DNA from: Acidothermaceae bacterium
GTDB lineage: Bacteria; Actinomycetota; Actinomycetes; Acidothermales; Acidothermaceae
Assembly: GCA_025925185.1 (NCBI GenBank)
Contig: JAICLV010000007.1
Coordinates: 1 to 31,275 of the forward strand
Direction of reading: 5' to 3'
Length of the DNA: 31,275 nt
The notes under the pieces: model-generated
Told to the model about the DNA's origin: nothing
The model's database searches: none
The model's input: only the letters and a program-made list of their open reading frames with translations
Shown: positions 15,523-24,679 of the stretch, piece after piece
How the letters are laid out: each line of letters begins with the position of its first letter
How positions within the stretch are numbered: the stretch's first letter is position 1
Program-made: the position numbers and the translations under genes

Positions 15523-16839
15523 ATGACATTGACCACGCAGACGACACACACCGCGCCGACACGGCTGCCACAGCACAGAGCGCTGCTCGACGCCGACGCC
15601 ATTGGAGCGGCCGCGCCCATCGTCGTCCTCGTGGTGATTGGGGCGTTGCGCAAGGGTGGTTTCTTCAAGCCGGATGTCGTCGTGCTGCCCTGCCTGTGCG
15701 TGGCGTTGGCGTTGGTGTCGCCGCCGGTGCTGCGCTGGCTGCGGGCCCATCCTGCGCCCTTCCTGCTCGGCGCCGCGGCGGTCGCGTGGTGGGTGCTCGA
15801 GGCGGTGGTCTGGAAGCACGACGTCGAGTCGTGGCGGATGCCGGCCACCTGGCTGTGCGCGGCGGCTGGCTACGGCGTCACCCGCGCATTGCCTACGGCA
15901 GCGCGGAAAGTGGTCGCGGCGGCGGTCACGGCCCTCGGCCTCATGTTGGCCGTGATCGGCCTCGCCTTGGTCGCGACGCGCTCGACGACTTGGACCTGGC
16001 CGGACGAACGGTCGCTGCGGTTTCAAGGTCCGCTCACCTACCCCAGCGCGATCGGGCTCTTCCTGCTCGTCACTTTGTTCGCCAGCGCTGAGGTTTCAAG
16101 CACGACACCGGACGACGCCGCGCGCGCCGCGCGCGGGCTCACCGCCGTCCGCGCCTTGATTGTGCTCGGCGCCATGGCCACCGACAGCCGCGGCACGCTC
16201 GTCGCGCTGCTCGCGATGCTTTGCTTCCGCGGTGTTCGACGCTGGCTCGGCCCGGCGCTGGTCGCGGTTGCGCTCGCGGCGCCGCTCTTGCTGTACGGGC
16301 AGCGCGACGACGTACGCCCCCTGCTGATCGCGGCCGCGGTAGTGGTGGCGTTGGCCGCATGCACGCTCCCGTCTTCCTTGTTGCGCAAGGGGTTGCTCGT
16401 ACTCGCGGTGCCCGCCGTGGTGGTGGCCGGCTGGCTCCTCGCGACGCAGCACCACGACGTGTCAGGGCTCGACGCGAGCTGGACCGAGCGCGGCCACATC
16501 CTCAACGGATCGCTCACCGTCTTCAAGGCCCATCCGCTGTTCGGCGCCGGCGCCGACCCGTGGAGTCCGACGAACACGCTCAGCGGCGCCCCAGGCATCG
16601 ACGCCTTCGCACACAACGAGCCGCTCGAGTTGCTGATATCGGTCGGCGTGATCGGCACGCTGTTCGCAGCGATCGCGATCACGGCAGTCGTCCGGGCTTT
16701 GTTCGCAACCCGGGGCGCGTACGCCGTGCCGTTGCTCGTCACCGTGGGTGTTGCCGGCCTCGTCGATTTCGTGTGGCACTTCCCCGCCCTCGGGCTGCTA
16801 GCCGGCGTGGTTGCGGCGATCGGGGTGCGGCGTGAGTGA
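15523..16839 (+). CDS. O-antigen-ligase-like polytopic membrane protein (Wzy_C/WaaL type)
   Basis: The 438-residue protein has about eleven hydrophobic segments and one larger outer loop before the last ones, the O-antigen ligase/polymerase layout. The loop holds TERGHILNGSLTVFKAHPLFGAG (from residue ~320, key residues R, H and the PLFGAG turn) and then AHNEPLELLISVGVIG, where the HNE motif is typical of Wzy_C proteins. DSRGT after helix six is another family mark. Such proteins join or polymerise lipid-linked glycans at the outer face; in actinobacteria the substrate is rarely known. ATG at 15523 has only a weak GAAGAG site. It is 10 bp after the YbjQ gene and overlaps the phosphatase gene by 8 bp. 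Confidence 0.8.
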   Translation: MTLTTQTTHTAPTRLPQHRALLDADAIGAAAPIVVLVVIGALRKGGFFKPDVVVLPCLCVALALVSPPVLRWLRAHPAPFLLGAAAVAWWVLEAVVWKHDVESWRMPATWLCAAAGYGVTRALPTAARKVVAAAVTALGLMLAVIGLALVATRSTTWTWPDERSLRFQGPLTYPSAIGLFLLVTLFASAEVSSTTPDDAARAARGLTAVRALIVLGAMATDSRGTLVALLAMLCFRGVRRWLGPALVAVALAAPLLLYGQRDDVRPLLIAAAVVVALAACTLPSSLLRKGLLVLAVPAVVVAGWLLATQHHDVSGLDASWTERGHILNGSLTVFKAHPLFGAGADPWSPTNTLSGAPGIDAFAHNEPLELLISVGVIGTLFAAIAITAVVRALFATRGAYAVPLLVTVGVAGLVDFVWHFPALGLLAGVVAAIGVRRE

Positions 16840-17404
16840 GATCGTGTTGCTCCGCCATGGTGAGACGGCGTGGAGCGCCGCGGGCCGCCACACCGGGCGA
16901 AGCGACGTGCCGTTGACCGCACGTGGCGAGCGACAGGCGAAAGCGCTGAGCCCGCTGCTGGAGGAGAGGCAGTTCGGACTGGTGTTGGCCAGCCCGCTCC
17001 AACGGGCGGCGCGCACCGCCGAGATCGCCGGACTGCGCGACGTCCAACTCGACGCGGACTTACAGGAATGGGATTACGGCGCCTACGAGGGCCTGACCAC
17101 CGCGCAGATCCGTGGAGCGCGGCCCGGCTGGTTCCTGTGGCGCGACGGCGTCGTCGACGGCGAGGCGCTCGCCGACGTCGCGGCGCGGGCTGATCGGGTG
17201 ATCGAGCGGGTTCGCGCCGCGCTCGACAGGGGCGATGTCGCGGTCGTCGCGCACGGGCATTTCCTTCGGGTGCTCGCGGCCCGATGGGTGGGCCTTGATC
17301 CGGGCTGCGGCGCGCATCTCGCCCTCGACACCGCCACCGTGTCGGTGCTGGGCTTCGAGCACGCCGAGCCCGTGATCAGACACTGGAATCAAGCACCCCG
17401 CTAG
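16832..17404 (+). CDS. Histidine phosphatase family protein (phosphoglycerate-mutase-like)
   Basis: The 190-residue enzyme has the full histidine phosphatase set: RHGET (8-12, nucleophile His9), Arg58 in ASPLQRAART, Glu79 in QEWDYGAYEG and His141 in VVAHGHFLRV. This fits a small phosphatase (acid phosphatase or SixA/GpgP-like branch) rather than a true mutase. GpgP-type members dephosphorylate glucosyl-3-phosphoglycerate and resemble it in size, but the substrate cannot be fixed here. GTG at 16832 lies inside the end of the ligase-like gene (8-bp overlap), so the pair is translated together; a role in sugar-phosphate or envelope metabolism is possible. Confidence 0.9.
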   Translation: MSEIVLLRHGETAWSAAGRHTGRSDVPLTARGERQAKALSPLLEERQFGLVLASPLQRAARTAEIAGLRDVQLDADLQEWDYGAYEGLTTAQIRGARPGWFLWRDGVVDGEALADVAARADRVIERVRAALDRGDVAVVAHGHFLRVLAARWVGLDPGCGAHLALDTATVSVLGFEHAEPVIRHWNQAPR

Positions 17405-17430
17405 TCAGCGCTGCGCTCCATCGGCGCTGA
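17405..17430. terminator. Hairpin between convergent phosphatase and acidic-protein genes
   Basis: TCAGCGC (17405-17411) and GCGCTGA (17424-17430) make a perfect 7-bp stem with a 12-nt loop, starting directly after the phosphatase stop and ending 7 bp before the stop of the opposing gene. Its position suits a bidirectional terminator. Confidence 0.5.
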
Positions 17431-17436
17431 ACTTGT

Positions 17437-17667
17437 TCAGCGCTCGGCCTCTTGTTCAGCGGGCGCCTGATCGCGTTCCTGCTCCGCGGGTGTGTGCGGC
17501 ACCGGGAAAGAACCGGCGCCTGGCGCCGGGATCGTGAAGTAGTCCTCGGTCTGCCGCTCGGTCGCCGTGGGCGGGTTCTTCTCGTCCTCGCCAACCAGGT
17601 CGGACTCGTCGTCAACCTTGGGCAGCGGACCCTGCTTTGCCGCCTTCTCAGCGTATGACTCGCTCAT
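17437..17667 (-). CDS. Small acidic, probably disordered protein
   Basis: ATG at 17667 follows GAGGGAGGCG and yields 76 residues rich in Glu, Asp, Pro and Gln (PKVDDESDLVGEDEKNPPT in the middle, AEQERDQAPAEQEAER at the end), with no hydrophobic core. The first residues SESYAEKAAKQ may form a short helix. It is likely an intrinsically disordered cytoplasmic protein; no family is recognised. A much longer open frame runs upstream to 18324 but is antisense to udgX and is rejected. It is divergent from udgX, with 90 bp between them. Confidence 0.6.
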   Translation of the reverse strand: MSESYAEKAAKQGPLPKVDDESDLVGEDEKNPPTATERQTEDYFTIPAPGAGSFPVPHTPAEQERDQAPAEQEAER

Positions 17668-17745
17668 GCCGTCTCGCCTCCCTCTCGTTTCCCCTCGTGA
17701 TGTTCCCTGCGAGCCGCCCCAGTACCCCAATCCGCGACCACGTCG

Positions 17746-17751
17746 TAGGTT
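17746..17751 (+). promoter_or_regulatory. Probable -10 box, leaderless promoter of udgX
   Basis: TAGGTT fits TANNNT and is followed by 6 nt (CAACCC) and then ATG at 17758. Transcription would start at the initiation codon, in keeping with the absence of a Shine-Dalgarno. No -35 box is clear. Confidence 0.5.
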
Positions 17752-17757
17752 CAACCC

Positions 17758-18414
17758 ATGGCCGACGAGCAATTCCCCGGCGCCCAGAAGTTCGTGCCGC
17801 AGAGCGCGACGATCGAACGGCTGCGCGCGGCGGCGCGCGACTGCCGCGGCTGCGATCTGTATGAGAACGCGACGCAAACCGTCTTCAGCAGCGGTTCGGC
17901 TACCGCTCGCGTGGTCCTCGTCGGCGAGCAACCAGGCGATCAGGAGGATCGCCGCGGCGAGCCGTTTGTCGGCCCAGCCGGGGTGTTGCTCGACCGCGCG
18001 CTCGTCGACGCGGGCATCGACCGCACGCTCGCCTACGTGACGAACGCAGTCAAGCACTTCAAGTTTTCTCAAGCTGGCGCTGGGAAACGCCGCATTCACC
18101 AAAAGCCGGATCAGCGCGAGGTCACCGCCTGCCGGCCCTGGCTCACGGCCGAACTTGAGATTCTCGACCCCGACGTCATCGTGGCGTTGGGCGCGACCGC
18201 TGGCCAATCGCTGATGGGCCGCGAGTTTCGGGTCACTCGATCGCGTGGCGTCCTCATCGAGTGGCCGCCGCGCGAGGGCGAGCCGCTCGCCAAGGCCAGC
18301 CGCTTCCTCCTCGCGACCATCCATCCCTCGGCGGTGCTGCGGGCGGACGACCGTGAGACCGCGTACGCCGGCCTCGTCGACGACCTCAAGGTCGCGGCGC
18401 AGGTGCTCACGTGA
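17758..18414 (+). CDS. udgX: UdgX-type uracil-DNA glycosylase
   Basis: This 218-residue protein carries both hallmarks of UdgX: motif A GEQPGDQED (56-64) and the insertion loop KRRIH (110-114). In the Mycobacterium smegmatis enzyme the loop His attacks the deoxyribose after uracil is cut out, leaving the protein covalently joined to DNA; His114 is its counterpart here. HPSAVLR near the C-terminus is motif B. Only three cysteines exist (29, 32 and 125), so a Fe-S cluster as in family 4 glycosylases would need a fourth, non-cysteine ligand. The enzyme works in DNA repair or in tolerance of uracil. Its mRNA appears leaderless, and its stop overlaps the following gene by 4 bp (GTGA). Confidence 0.93.
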   Translation: MADEQFPGAQKFVPQSATIERLRAAARDCRGCDLYENATQTVFSSGSATARVVLVGEQPGDQEDRRGEPFVGPAGVLLDRALVDAGIDRTLAYVTNAVKHFKFSQAGAGKRRIHQKPDQREVTACRPWLTAELEILDPDVIVALGATAGQSLMGREFRVTRSRGVLIEWPPREGEPLAKASRFLLATIHPSAVLRADDRETAYAGLVDDLKVAAQVLT

Positions 18415-19133
18415 CGCGCGGGTTCGTCGTCATGCCTCGGTTTTGCGGGCCGCCGCGCTCGGGCAACGGCGGTTATGTCTCCGGGCCACTCGCGGCATTC
18501 GTCGACGCGGACGCCGTCGAGGTCACCTTGCGCAGCCCGCCACCGCTCAACGTGCCGCTTGTCGTCGTGGGCGACGCGGCCAGCGTAGTGCTATACGCCG
18601 GAGAAACCCTTGTGGCGGAAGCAAAAGCGTCGGTCATGGAGGAAGAACCGCCAGCCGCGGTCGACTTCGCGACGGCGGCTGAGGCGGCGAACCGCTATGC
18701 CGGACGACACGACCATCCGTTTCCGACCTGCTTCGTCTGCGGGCTCGACCGCGAGCTCGGCGACGGGATGCGGCTTGAGCCGGGGACGATCGGCGACGGC
18801 CTCGTCGCGGCGGCGTGGCGGCCACACGAGTCGCTCGACGGTTCGGCCAGCGACGGCGAGCTCGCGCAGGAGTACGCCTGGTCAGCGCTCGACTGCCCAG
18901 GCGGCTGGGCCGCCGGGATCGCCGGCCGGGCCATGGTGCTCGGCCGGATGACCGCGCGGGTGACCTCGACGCCGCGCCCGCGCCAGAATTGCGTCGTGGT
19001 CGGTCAGCTTCGAGGTGCGGACGGGCGCAAGGCGTTCACGTCGTCCGCGCTTTACGCAGAAGACGGCGAGCTGCTGGCAGCCGCGACGGCGACGTGGCTG
19101 CAAATCGACCCGGCGAGCGTCGTGCCCCGTTGA
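18411..19133 (+). CDS. Hotdog-fold-like protein of unknown substrate (thioesterase-like)
   Basis: The 240 residues begin with RFCGPPRSGNGGYVSGPLA (10-28), a loop found in double-hotdog acyl-CoA thioesterase-like proteins, and have FPTCFVCG (104-111) between the two halves. The second half (about 118-235) with SALDCPGGWAA and VVGQLRGADGRKAFTSSALYAEDGELLAAATATWL reads like the second hotdog (start VVGQL, end AATATWL). The catalytic residue is not plain, and FVCG could bind metal only if paired elsewhere. The GTG at 18411 overlaps the udgX stop by 4 bp, so it is co-translated with it, although no shared function is known. Its stop lies 3 bp from that of convergent pdxH. Confidence 0.7.
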   Translation: MTRGFVVMPRFCGPPRSGNGGYVSGPLAAFVDADAVEVTLRSPPPLNVPLVVVGDAASVVLYAGETLVAEAKASVMEEEPPAAVDFATAAEAANRYAGRHDHPFPTCFVCGLDRELGDGMRLEPGTIGDGLVAAAWRPHESLDGSASDGELAQEYAWSALDCPGGWAAGIAGRAMVLGRMTARVTSTPRPRQNCVVVGQLRGADGRKAFTSSALYAEDGELLAAATATWLQIDPASVVPR

Positions 19134-19136
19134 CAG

Positions 19137-19805
19137 TCACGGCGACAGTCGCTCGATAACCCACGGCGGCTCAGTGTCGGCCACCCGGCGATAGCGCAGC
19201 CGATCGTGCATGCGCGCCAGCCTTCCCTGCCAAAACTCGACGGCGTCGGGCCGCACCCGGTAGCCACCCCAAAACGGCGGGTGCGGGATGTCCTCGGTAC
19301 CGGCGAAACGCGCGCGAACGGCGGCGAACTCGTCGTCCAGCCAATCTCGTGACGCGACAGTGGCGGACTGTCGGGCACTCGCCCAGGCGCCCAACCGCGA
19401 CTCGCGCGGCCGGGTGCGAAAGTAGGCGGCGGTCTCCTCCTCGGTGACCTTGCTCACAGAACCGGTCACGATGACCTGGCGTCCGATACAAAACCAGGGG
19501 AAGCACAAGCTGGCGTGCGGATTAGCGGCCAACTCCAGCGCCTTTCGCGATCCGTAGTTGGTGAAGAAGACGAAGCCGTCCGGGCCGACGCCCTTCAGCA
19601 GCACGTGCCGGCTGCTGGGTCGGCCCGACTCGTCCGCCGTCGAGAGCACCATCGCGTTAGGCTCAGGAATGCCGAGTTCGATGACTTCGCCCAGCCATCG
19701 CTCGAACTGGGCCATCGGTTCAGCGTGGAGGTCGGCTTCGTCGAGGCCGATGTCCGCGTATTGCGCGCGCAGGGCGGCGATCCGGTCCGGATCCATCGGG
19801 CTCAC
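19137..19805 (-). CDS. pdxH: Pyridoxamine 5'-phosphate oxidase
   Basis: PdxH oxidises pyridoxamine or pyridoxine 5'-phosphate to pyridoxal 5'-phosphate with FMN and oxygen. The 222-residue protein has the usual length. FMN and substrate contacts are visible in RHVLLKG (66-72), FFTNYGSRKALELAANP (80-96), the RPRESRLGAWAS segment, the GGYRVRPDAVEFWQG stretch and the C-terminal RMHDRLRYRR. GTG at 19805 is chosen for the GAGGAG site 9 nt upstream; the frame is open to 19865 and another possible start is the ATG three codons on. It is divergent from citA, with about 100 bp between. Making PLP fits the PLP-dependent SerC encoded close by, though the two are on opposite strands. Confidence 0.94.
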   Translation of the reverse strand: MSPMDPDRIAALRAQYADIGLDEADLHAEPMAQFERWLGEVIELGIPEPNAMVLSTADESGRPSSRHVLLKGVGPDGFVFFTNYGSRKALELAANPHASLCFPWFCIGRQVIVTGSVSKVTEEETAAYFRTRPRESRLGAWASARQSATVASRDWLDDEFAAVRARFAGTEDIPHPPFWGGYRVRPDAVEFWQGRLARMHDRLRYRRVADTEPPWVIERLSP

Positions 19806-19904
19806 GTCGTACGTCTCCTCGCTTGATGCGCCCGCCGCGATCGCGGCGCGCCTTAACGGGGACAATAGAAGAGCAGCAGACCTGACCTAAACGAGGAGCA
19901 GCCG

Positions 19905-21005
19905 ATGTCCGACTTCGTCCCGGGGCTCGAGGGTGTCATCGCGTTCGAGACCGAGATCGCCGAGCCCGACAAGGACGGCGGCTCGCTTCGTTACCGCGGC
20001 GTCGACATCGAGGAGCTGGTTGGCAAGACCTCGTTCAGCGACGTCTGGGGATTGCTCGTCGACAACTCGTTCACGCCCGGTCTGCCGCCGTTCAACAATC
20101 TTGAGCTGCCCGTGCGCTCCGGCGACGTCCGGGTCGACGTCCAGAGCGGTCTCGCGATCCTGGCGCCGCAGCTCGGCTTCAAGCCGCTGCTCGACATCGA
20201 CGACCAGGCGGCGCGCGACGAGCTGGCGCAGACCTCGGTGTCCGCGCTTTCGTACGTCGCACAGTCGGCGCGCGGTGACCTGCCGCCGGTGCCGCAGGCC
20301 GAGGTCGACAAGGGCTCCACGGCCGTCGAGCAGTTCCTGCTGCGCTGGCGCGGCGAGGTGAACCCGCTGCACGCCAAGGCGCTCGGGGCGTACTGGGTGT
20401 CGGCGGCCGAGCACGGCATGAACGCCTCGACGTTCACCGCCCGGGTCGTCGCCTCGACCGGCGCCGACGTTGCCGCGTCGCTTTCCGCCGCCATCGGCGC
20501 GATGTCCGGGCCGCTCCACGGCGGCGCCCCTACGCGGGTGCTGCACATGGTCGAAGAGGTCGAGAAGACCGGCGACGCTGAGGGCTACGTGAAGGGCATC
20601 CTCGACCGACACGAGCGGCTCATGGGCTTCGGCCACCGCGTCTACCGCGCCGAAGATCCCCGCGCCCGCGTGCTGCGCCGGGTGTCTGGCGAACTCGGCT
20701 CGCGCCACCACGAGGCCGCGGCCGCGCTCGAGCAGGCCGCCTTGAAGATCTTGCGCGAGCGTCGTCCGGACCGGCCGATCGAGACCAACGTCGAGTTCTG
20801 GGCGGCCCTGATGCTCGACCTCGCCGAGGTGCCGTCGCACATGTTCGCGGCGATGTTCACCTGCGCTCGGGTCGCCGGCTGGAGCGCGCACGTGCTCGAG
20901 CAGAAGCGCACCGGGCGGCTGGTCCGCCCGTCGGCGCGTTACGTCGGCCCGACCAGTCGGCCGGCGTCGTCGGTGGCCGGCTGGGACGCGGCCTTCAAGT
21001 ACTGA
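19905..21005 (+). CDS. citA: Citrate synthase 2 (citA type)
   Basis: The 366 residues match the short actinobacterial citrate synthase 2: SLRYRGVDIEELV (27-39), His170 in AEHGMNAST, SGPLHGGAP (201-209, His205) and GFGHRVYRAEDPRA (241-254, His244). These His residues and the Arg of GHRVY bind oxaloacetate and acetyl-CoA. The third catalytic position is Glu297 in TNVEFWAA, where other citrate synthases have Asp; I believe the Glu is typical of this clade. ATG at 19905 follows GAGGAG. It may act as citrate or 2-methylcitrate synthase; the larger GltA-type enzyme is not in the window. Order pdxH, citA, serC recurs in actinobacteria as far as I recall. Confidence 0.93.
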   Translation: MSDFVPGLEGVIAFETEIAEPDKDGGSLRYRGVDIEELVGKTSFSDVWGLLVDNSFTPGLPPFNNLELPVRSGDVRVDVQSGLAILAPQLGFKPLLDIDDQAARDELAQTSVSALSYVAQSARGDLPPVPQAEVDKGSTAVEQFLLRWRGEVNPLHAKALGAYWVSAAEHGMNASTFTARVVASTGADVAASLSAAIGAMSGPLHGGAPTRVLHMVEEVEKTGDAEGYVKGILDRHERLMGFGHRVYRAEDPRARVLRRVSGELGSRHHEAAAALEQAALKILRERRPDRPIETNVEFWAALMLDLAEVPSHMFAAMFTCARVAGWSAHVLEQKRTGRLVRPSARYVGPTSRPASSVAGWDAAFKY

Positions 21006-21022
21006 CGGCGATTCTCCGTCCG

Positions 21023-22291
<1,269 letters not shown>

Positions 22292-22323
22292 GCAACAACC
22301 CGACTGAAGCGGGCGCCGGCGAC

Positions 22324-23544
22324 ATGCCGGCGTCCGCTTCGTTGATTCGCGACCGGCTCACCTGGACGGTCTACCTCCAGCTCGCCATCTACGGCTACTT
22401 CCTTTACTCGTTCACGCCGTCCGTCAACTTGCTGCGCGACGACGAGAACATCAGCCGAGCGATCTCCGGCTTGCACGGCACCGGCCTCGCGGTCGGCGCG
22501 ATGGCCGCCGGCCTTGCCGCGCCGCGGCTGTCGGCGCGATTCGGTCGCATGCGCAGCATTTGGATCTCACTCGTGATTTTGTGCGTCGGCATCGGGATCT
22601 TCGTGTCGTGCCGGATCGTGTCGGTCACCATCGCGGGTGCGATCGTGGCCGGCTTCGGCGGGACGATCGTCGTCAACCTCAGCGCGGCCGTGCTCACGGC
22701 CCATCACGGCGCGAGAGGCGGAGCCGCGGTCACTGAGGCGAACGGATTCGGCTCGGGGATCGGCATTTTCGCGCCCCTGCTCATTAGCGCGGCGATCGCG
22801 ATCGGGCTCGGGTGGCGAGCCGGGATCTTGGTTGCCGTCGTCCTGGCGGTCGGGGTCGCCTCCGTGTTCTTGCGGCGGGAGGAGCAGAACACCGACACCC
22901 TGGACCGAGACGAGCCTGAGCTCGCGGGCATCCGCTTGGGCGCCCTCTTCTGGTGGTCGTGGGGCGTGCTAGTGCTGACGACGGCGATCGAATTCTCGAT
23001 GACCATCTGGACGTCGGACGTCCTGCAAGACCACGACGGATTGTCAAAGGGCACGGCGGCGACCGGCGTGACGGCGATCGTCGCAGGCATGACGCTCGGA
23101 CGTCTCGCCTCCACCCGGCTCGCCACCCGCCACTCGGTCGACACGCTGCTGGTGAGCGTTTTCGGCATCACGATGATCGGCTTCGCGACGTTTTGGGCGA
23201 CCGCGATTCCGGTAGTCGGATTCGCCGGACTGTTTGTGACCGGCATCGGCATCTCATTGCAGTTCCCGCTGGCCATCACCCGGCTCATCGGTTATTCGCA
23301 TGGCCGCGCCGACCTGGCCACCGGCTACGGCTCGATCGGCACCGGCTTCTCGGTCGCACTCGCGCCGTTCGGCCTTGGCGCCCTTGCCGACCACATCGGC
23401 TCGCACACCGCGATGCTCGTAGTTCCGGTGTTCGCACTCCTCGGCGTCACCGGTATCGCCGTGTCGCACCGGCCACACGAGCTCGGCGCGCCGAGCGTGG
23501 CACCCGTGGCGGCCATCGGCGATGTGCCCGGCATCGTCGAGTAG
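22324..23544 (+). CDS. MFS transporter
   Basis: About twelve membrane helices and the conserved FGRMRSIW after helix two mark a major facilitator of about 406 residues. ATG at 22324 is the first conventional start. In frame, a CTG at 22288 overlaps the serC stop (AACTGAGC, with the A, G and C of AGC next) and would add 12 residues, [12 protein letters not shown]; neither has a strong ribosome site, and coupling to serC would favour the CTG. The cargo is not predictable; the overall look (open N-terminal helix with LAIYGYFLYSFTPSVNLLRDD) is of CynX/OFA-type porters. Being next to serC may just reflect a conserved order. It meets the propeller gene tail to tail. Confidence 0.88.
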   Translation: MPASASLIRDRLTWTVYLQLAIYGYFLYSFTPSVNLLRDDENISRAISGLHGTGLAVGAMAAGLAAPRLSARFGRMRSIWISLVILCVGIGIFVSCRIVSVTIAGAIVAGFGGTIVVNLSAAVLTAHHGARGGAAVTEANGFGSGIGIFAPLLISAAIAIGLGWRAGILVAVVLAVGVASVFLRREEQNTDTLDRDEPELAGIRLGALFWWSWGVLVLTTAIEFSMTIWTSDVLQDHDGLSKGTAATGVTAIVAGMTLGRLASTRLATRHSVDTLLVSVFGITMIGFATFWATAIPVVGFAGLFVTGIGISLQFPLAITRLIGYSHGRADLATGYGSIGTGFSVALAPFGLGALADHIGSHTAMLVVPVFALLGVTGIAVSHRPHELGAPSVAPVAAIGDVPGIVE

Positions 23545-23552
23545 CACCACGA

Positions 23553-23564
23553 GTCAGCGCTGAC
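23553..23564. terminator. GTCAGCGCTGAC palindrome between convergent genes
   Basis: This perfect 12-bp palindrome lies 8 bp after the MFS stop, in the 53-bp gap before the stop of the opposing propeller gene. As RNA it can form only a tight hairpin with about four loop bases. It shares AGTCAGCGCTG with the position just after the phosphatase stop at 17404. Confidence 0.35.
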
Positions 23565-23597
23565 CGCCAGGACGACGCCACCGGTCACAGGGAAGCC

Positions 23598-24632
23598 CTA
23601 ACGATTTCGACGTGCTCGCACGACCAGTATTCCGGCGGCCGACACGCCACCGACGATCGCGACGGCGATGAGAACCAGCGCGACCTCGGACGGTCCCGCT
23701 TCGCGGTCGGCGACGCGCGCGCTTGGTGACGTCGTGGCCGGCCCGACGCGACTGGCCGACGGCGACGAAACAACCTCTGCAGGTGTCCGCTCGGGCGCCG
23801 GGGCGCGATAAACCGCGCTGTGCACGCCCTCGCCCCCGACGAGAACCGATGCGCCGTCACGCGTGTACGCGATCGCCTCGGCTTGACGCGGCAACGGGAC
23901 GTCGAACCGGTGCCACGCCGCACCCACGTCGTCCGCCCAAAAAGCGCCGATGTAGGTGAGGACGACGACGCGCGAGCCGTCGGGGGCGAAGTCGCCCGCC
24001 GTCGTGAGCGGTGGGACGGAGCCGGCCGGCGACAACACGTTGACCGCCGTCGTGCTGGGCACAGGCGGCGCCGCGTATAGCCGTCCGTTGCTCAGCAACT
24101 CCTTGGTCGCGATGTATATGCGGTGGCTGCGCGGATCGACGAGCAGCGCCTCCGCGTCGTGCGCGCCGTCTGGGTAGGCGAAGCGGTACTTCGTCCACGT
24201 CACGTCAGCGCTCGGCCCGCGCGGCTCTGGCACCTGGTAGACCGCGATTTCCTTGCGGTCGCGGTTGTTGTCGCCGGTATCGCCGAAATAAAGCACCGGC
24301 TTGCCTGCGACGACACCGGTGGCCATGTCCTCCCAGTCGACGTTCGTCGCGCCGACCAACGTGTAAACCGCCACTGTGTCGCCCCGCGCATCGACGCGGA
24401 AGAACCGAGCGGAGTCACCGCTGTCGTTGTGCGTGTAGAAGGTGTCGTCAAAGGAACTGGCGGCAATGCCGCTCGACTCGTTGATCTGCGGGTCACGGTA
24501 GGTGAAGAGGCCGGACGACGGAGGCGGCGGCGGCGCGGAGGTCGCCGCGAGTGGCGGCGGTGCGGCAGAACCGGCGTGCGCGGGCACGAAGCCTGCGAGC
24601 GCGAGCAGCGCCGCGGCGAACCGGATGAGCAT
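23598..24632 (-). CDS. Exported, C-terminally anchored beta-propeller-like protein
   Basis: A signal peptide (about 1-20, cut near AHA-GSA), a Pro/Ala-rich linker (21-40) and a domain of about 250 residues come before a C-terminal helix (about 316-338) and RARRNR, so the protein is likely tethered with the bulk outside. The domain has repeated beta-strand patterns and acidic loops: INESSGIA (50-57), HNDSGD (68-73), DWEDMA (99-104), GDTGDNNRDR (117-126) and AHDAEAL. These resemble a family of actinobacterial propeller proteins with possible metal or phosphate-ester binding, but no catalytic role is proven and I do not name it. ATG at 24632 lies 47 bp from the divergent aldo/keto reductase gene. 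Confidence 0.75.
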   Translation of the reverse strand: MLIRFAAALLALAGFVPAHAGSAAPPPLAATSAPPPPPSSGLFTYRDPQINESSGIAASSFDDTFYTHNDSGDSARFFRVDARGDTVAVYTLVGATNVDWEDMATGVVAGKPVLYFGDTGDNNRDRKEIAVYQVPEPRGPSADVTWTKYRFAYPDGAHDAEALLVDPRSHRIYIATKELLSNGRLYAAPPVPSTTAVNVLSPAGSVPPLTTAGDFAPDGSRVVVLTYIGAFWADDVGAAWHRFDVPLPRQAEAIAYTRDGASVLVGGEGVHSAVYRAPAPERTPAEVVSSPSASRVGPATTSPSARVADREAGPSEVALVLIAVAIVGGVSAAGILVVRARRNR

Positions 24633-24679
24633 CAGTGCCCCACCCTAGCCGCCGGAAGCCGTGTGACAGGGTGGGCCGT

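Noticed and set aside
17668..18324. Upstream extension of the small acidic protein
   Set aside because: It is antisense to udgX, whose motifs are unmistakable; the ATG at 17667 has a good ribosome site.
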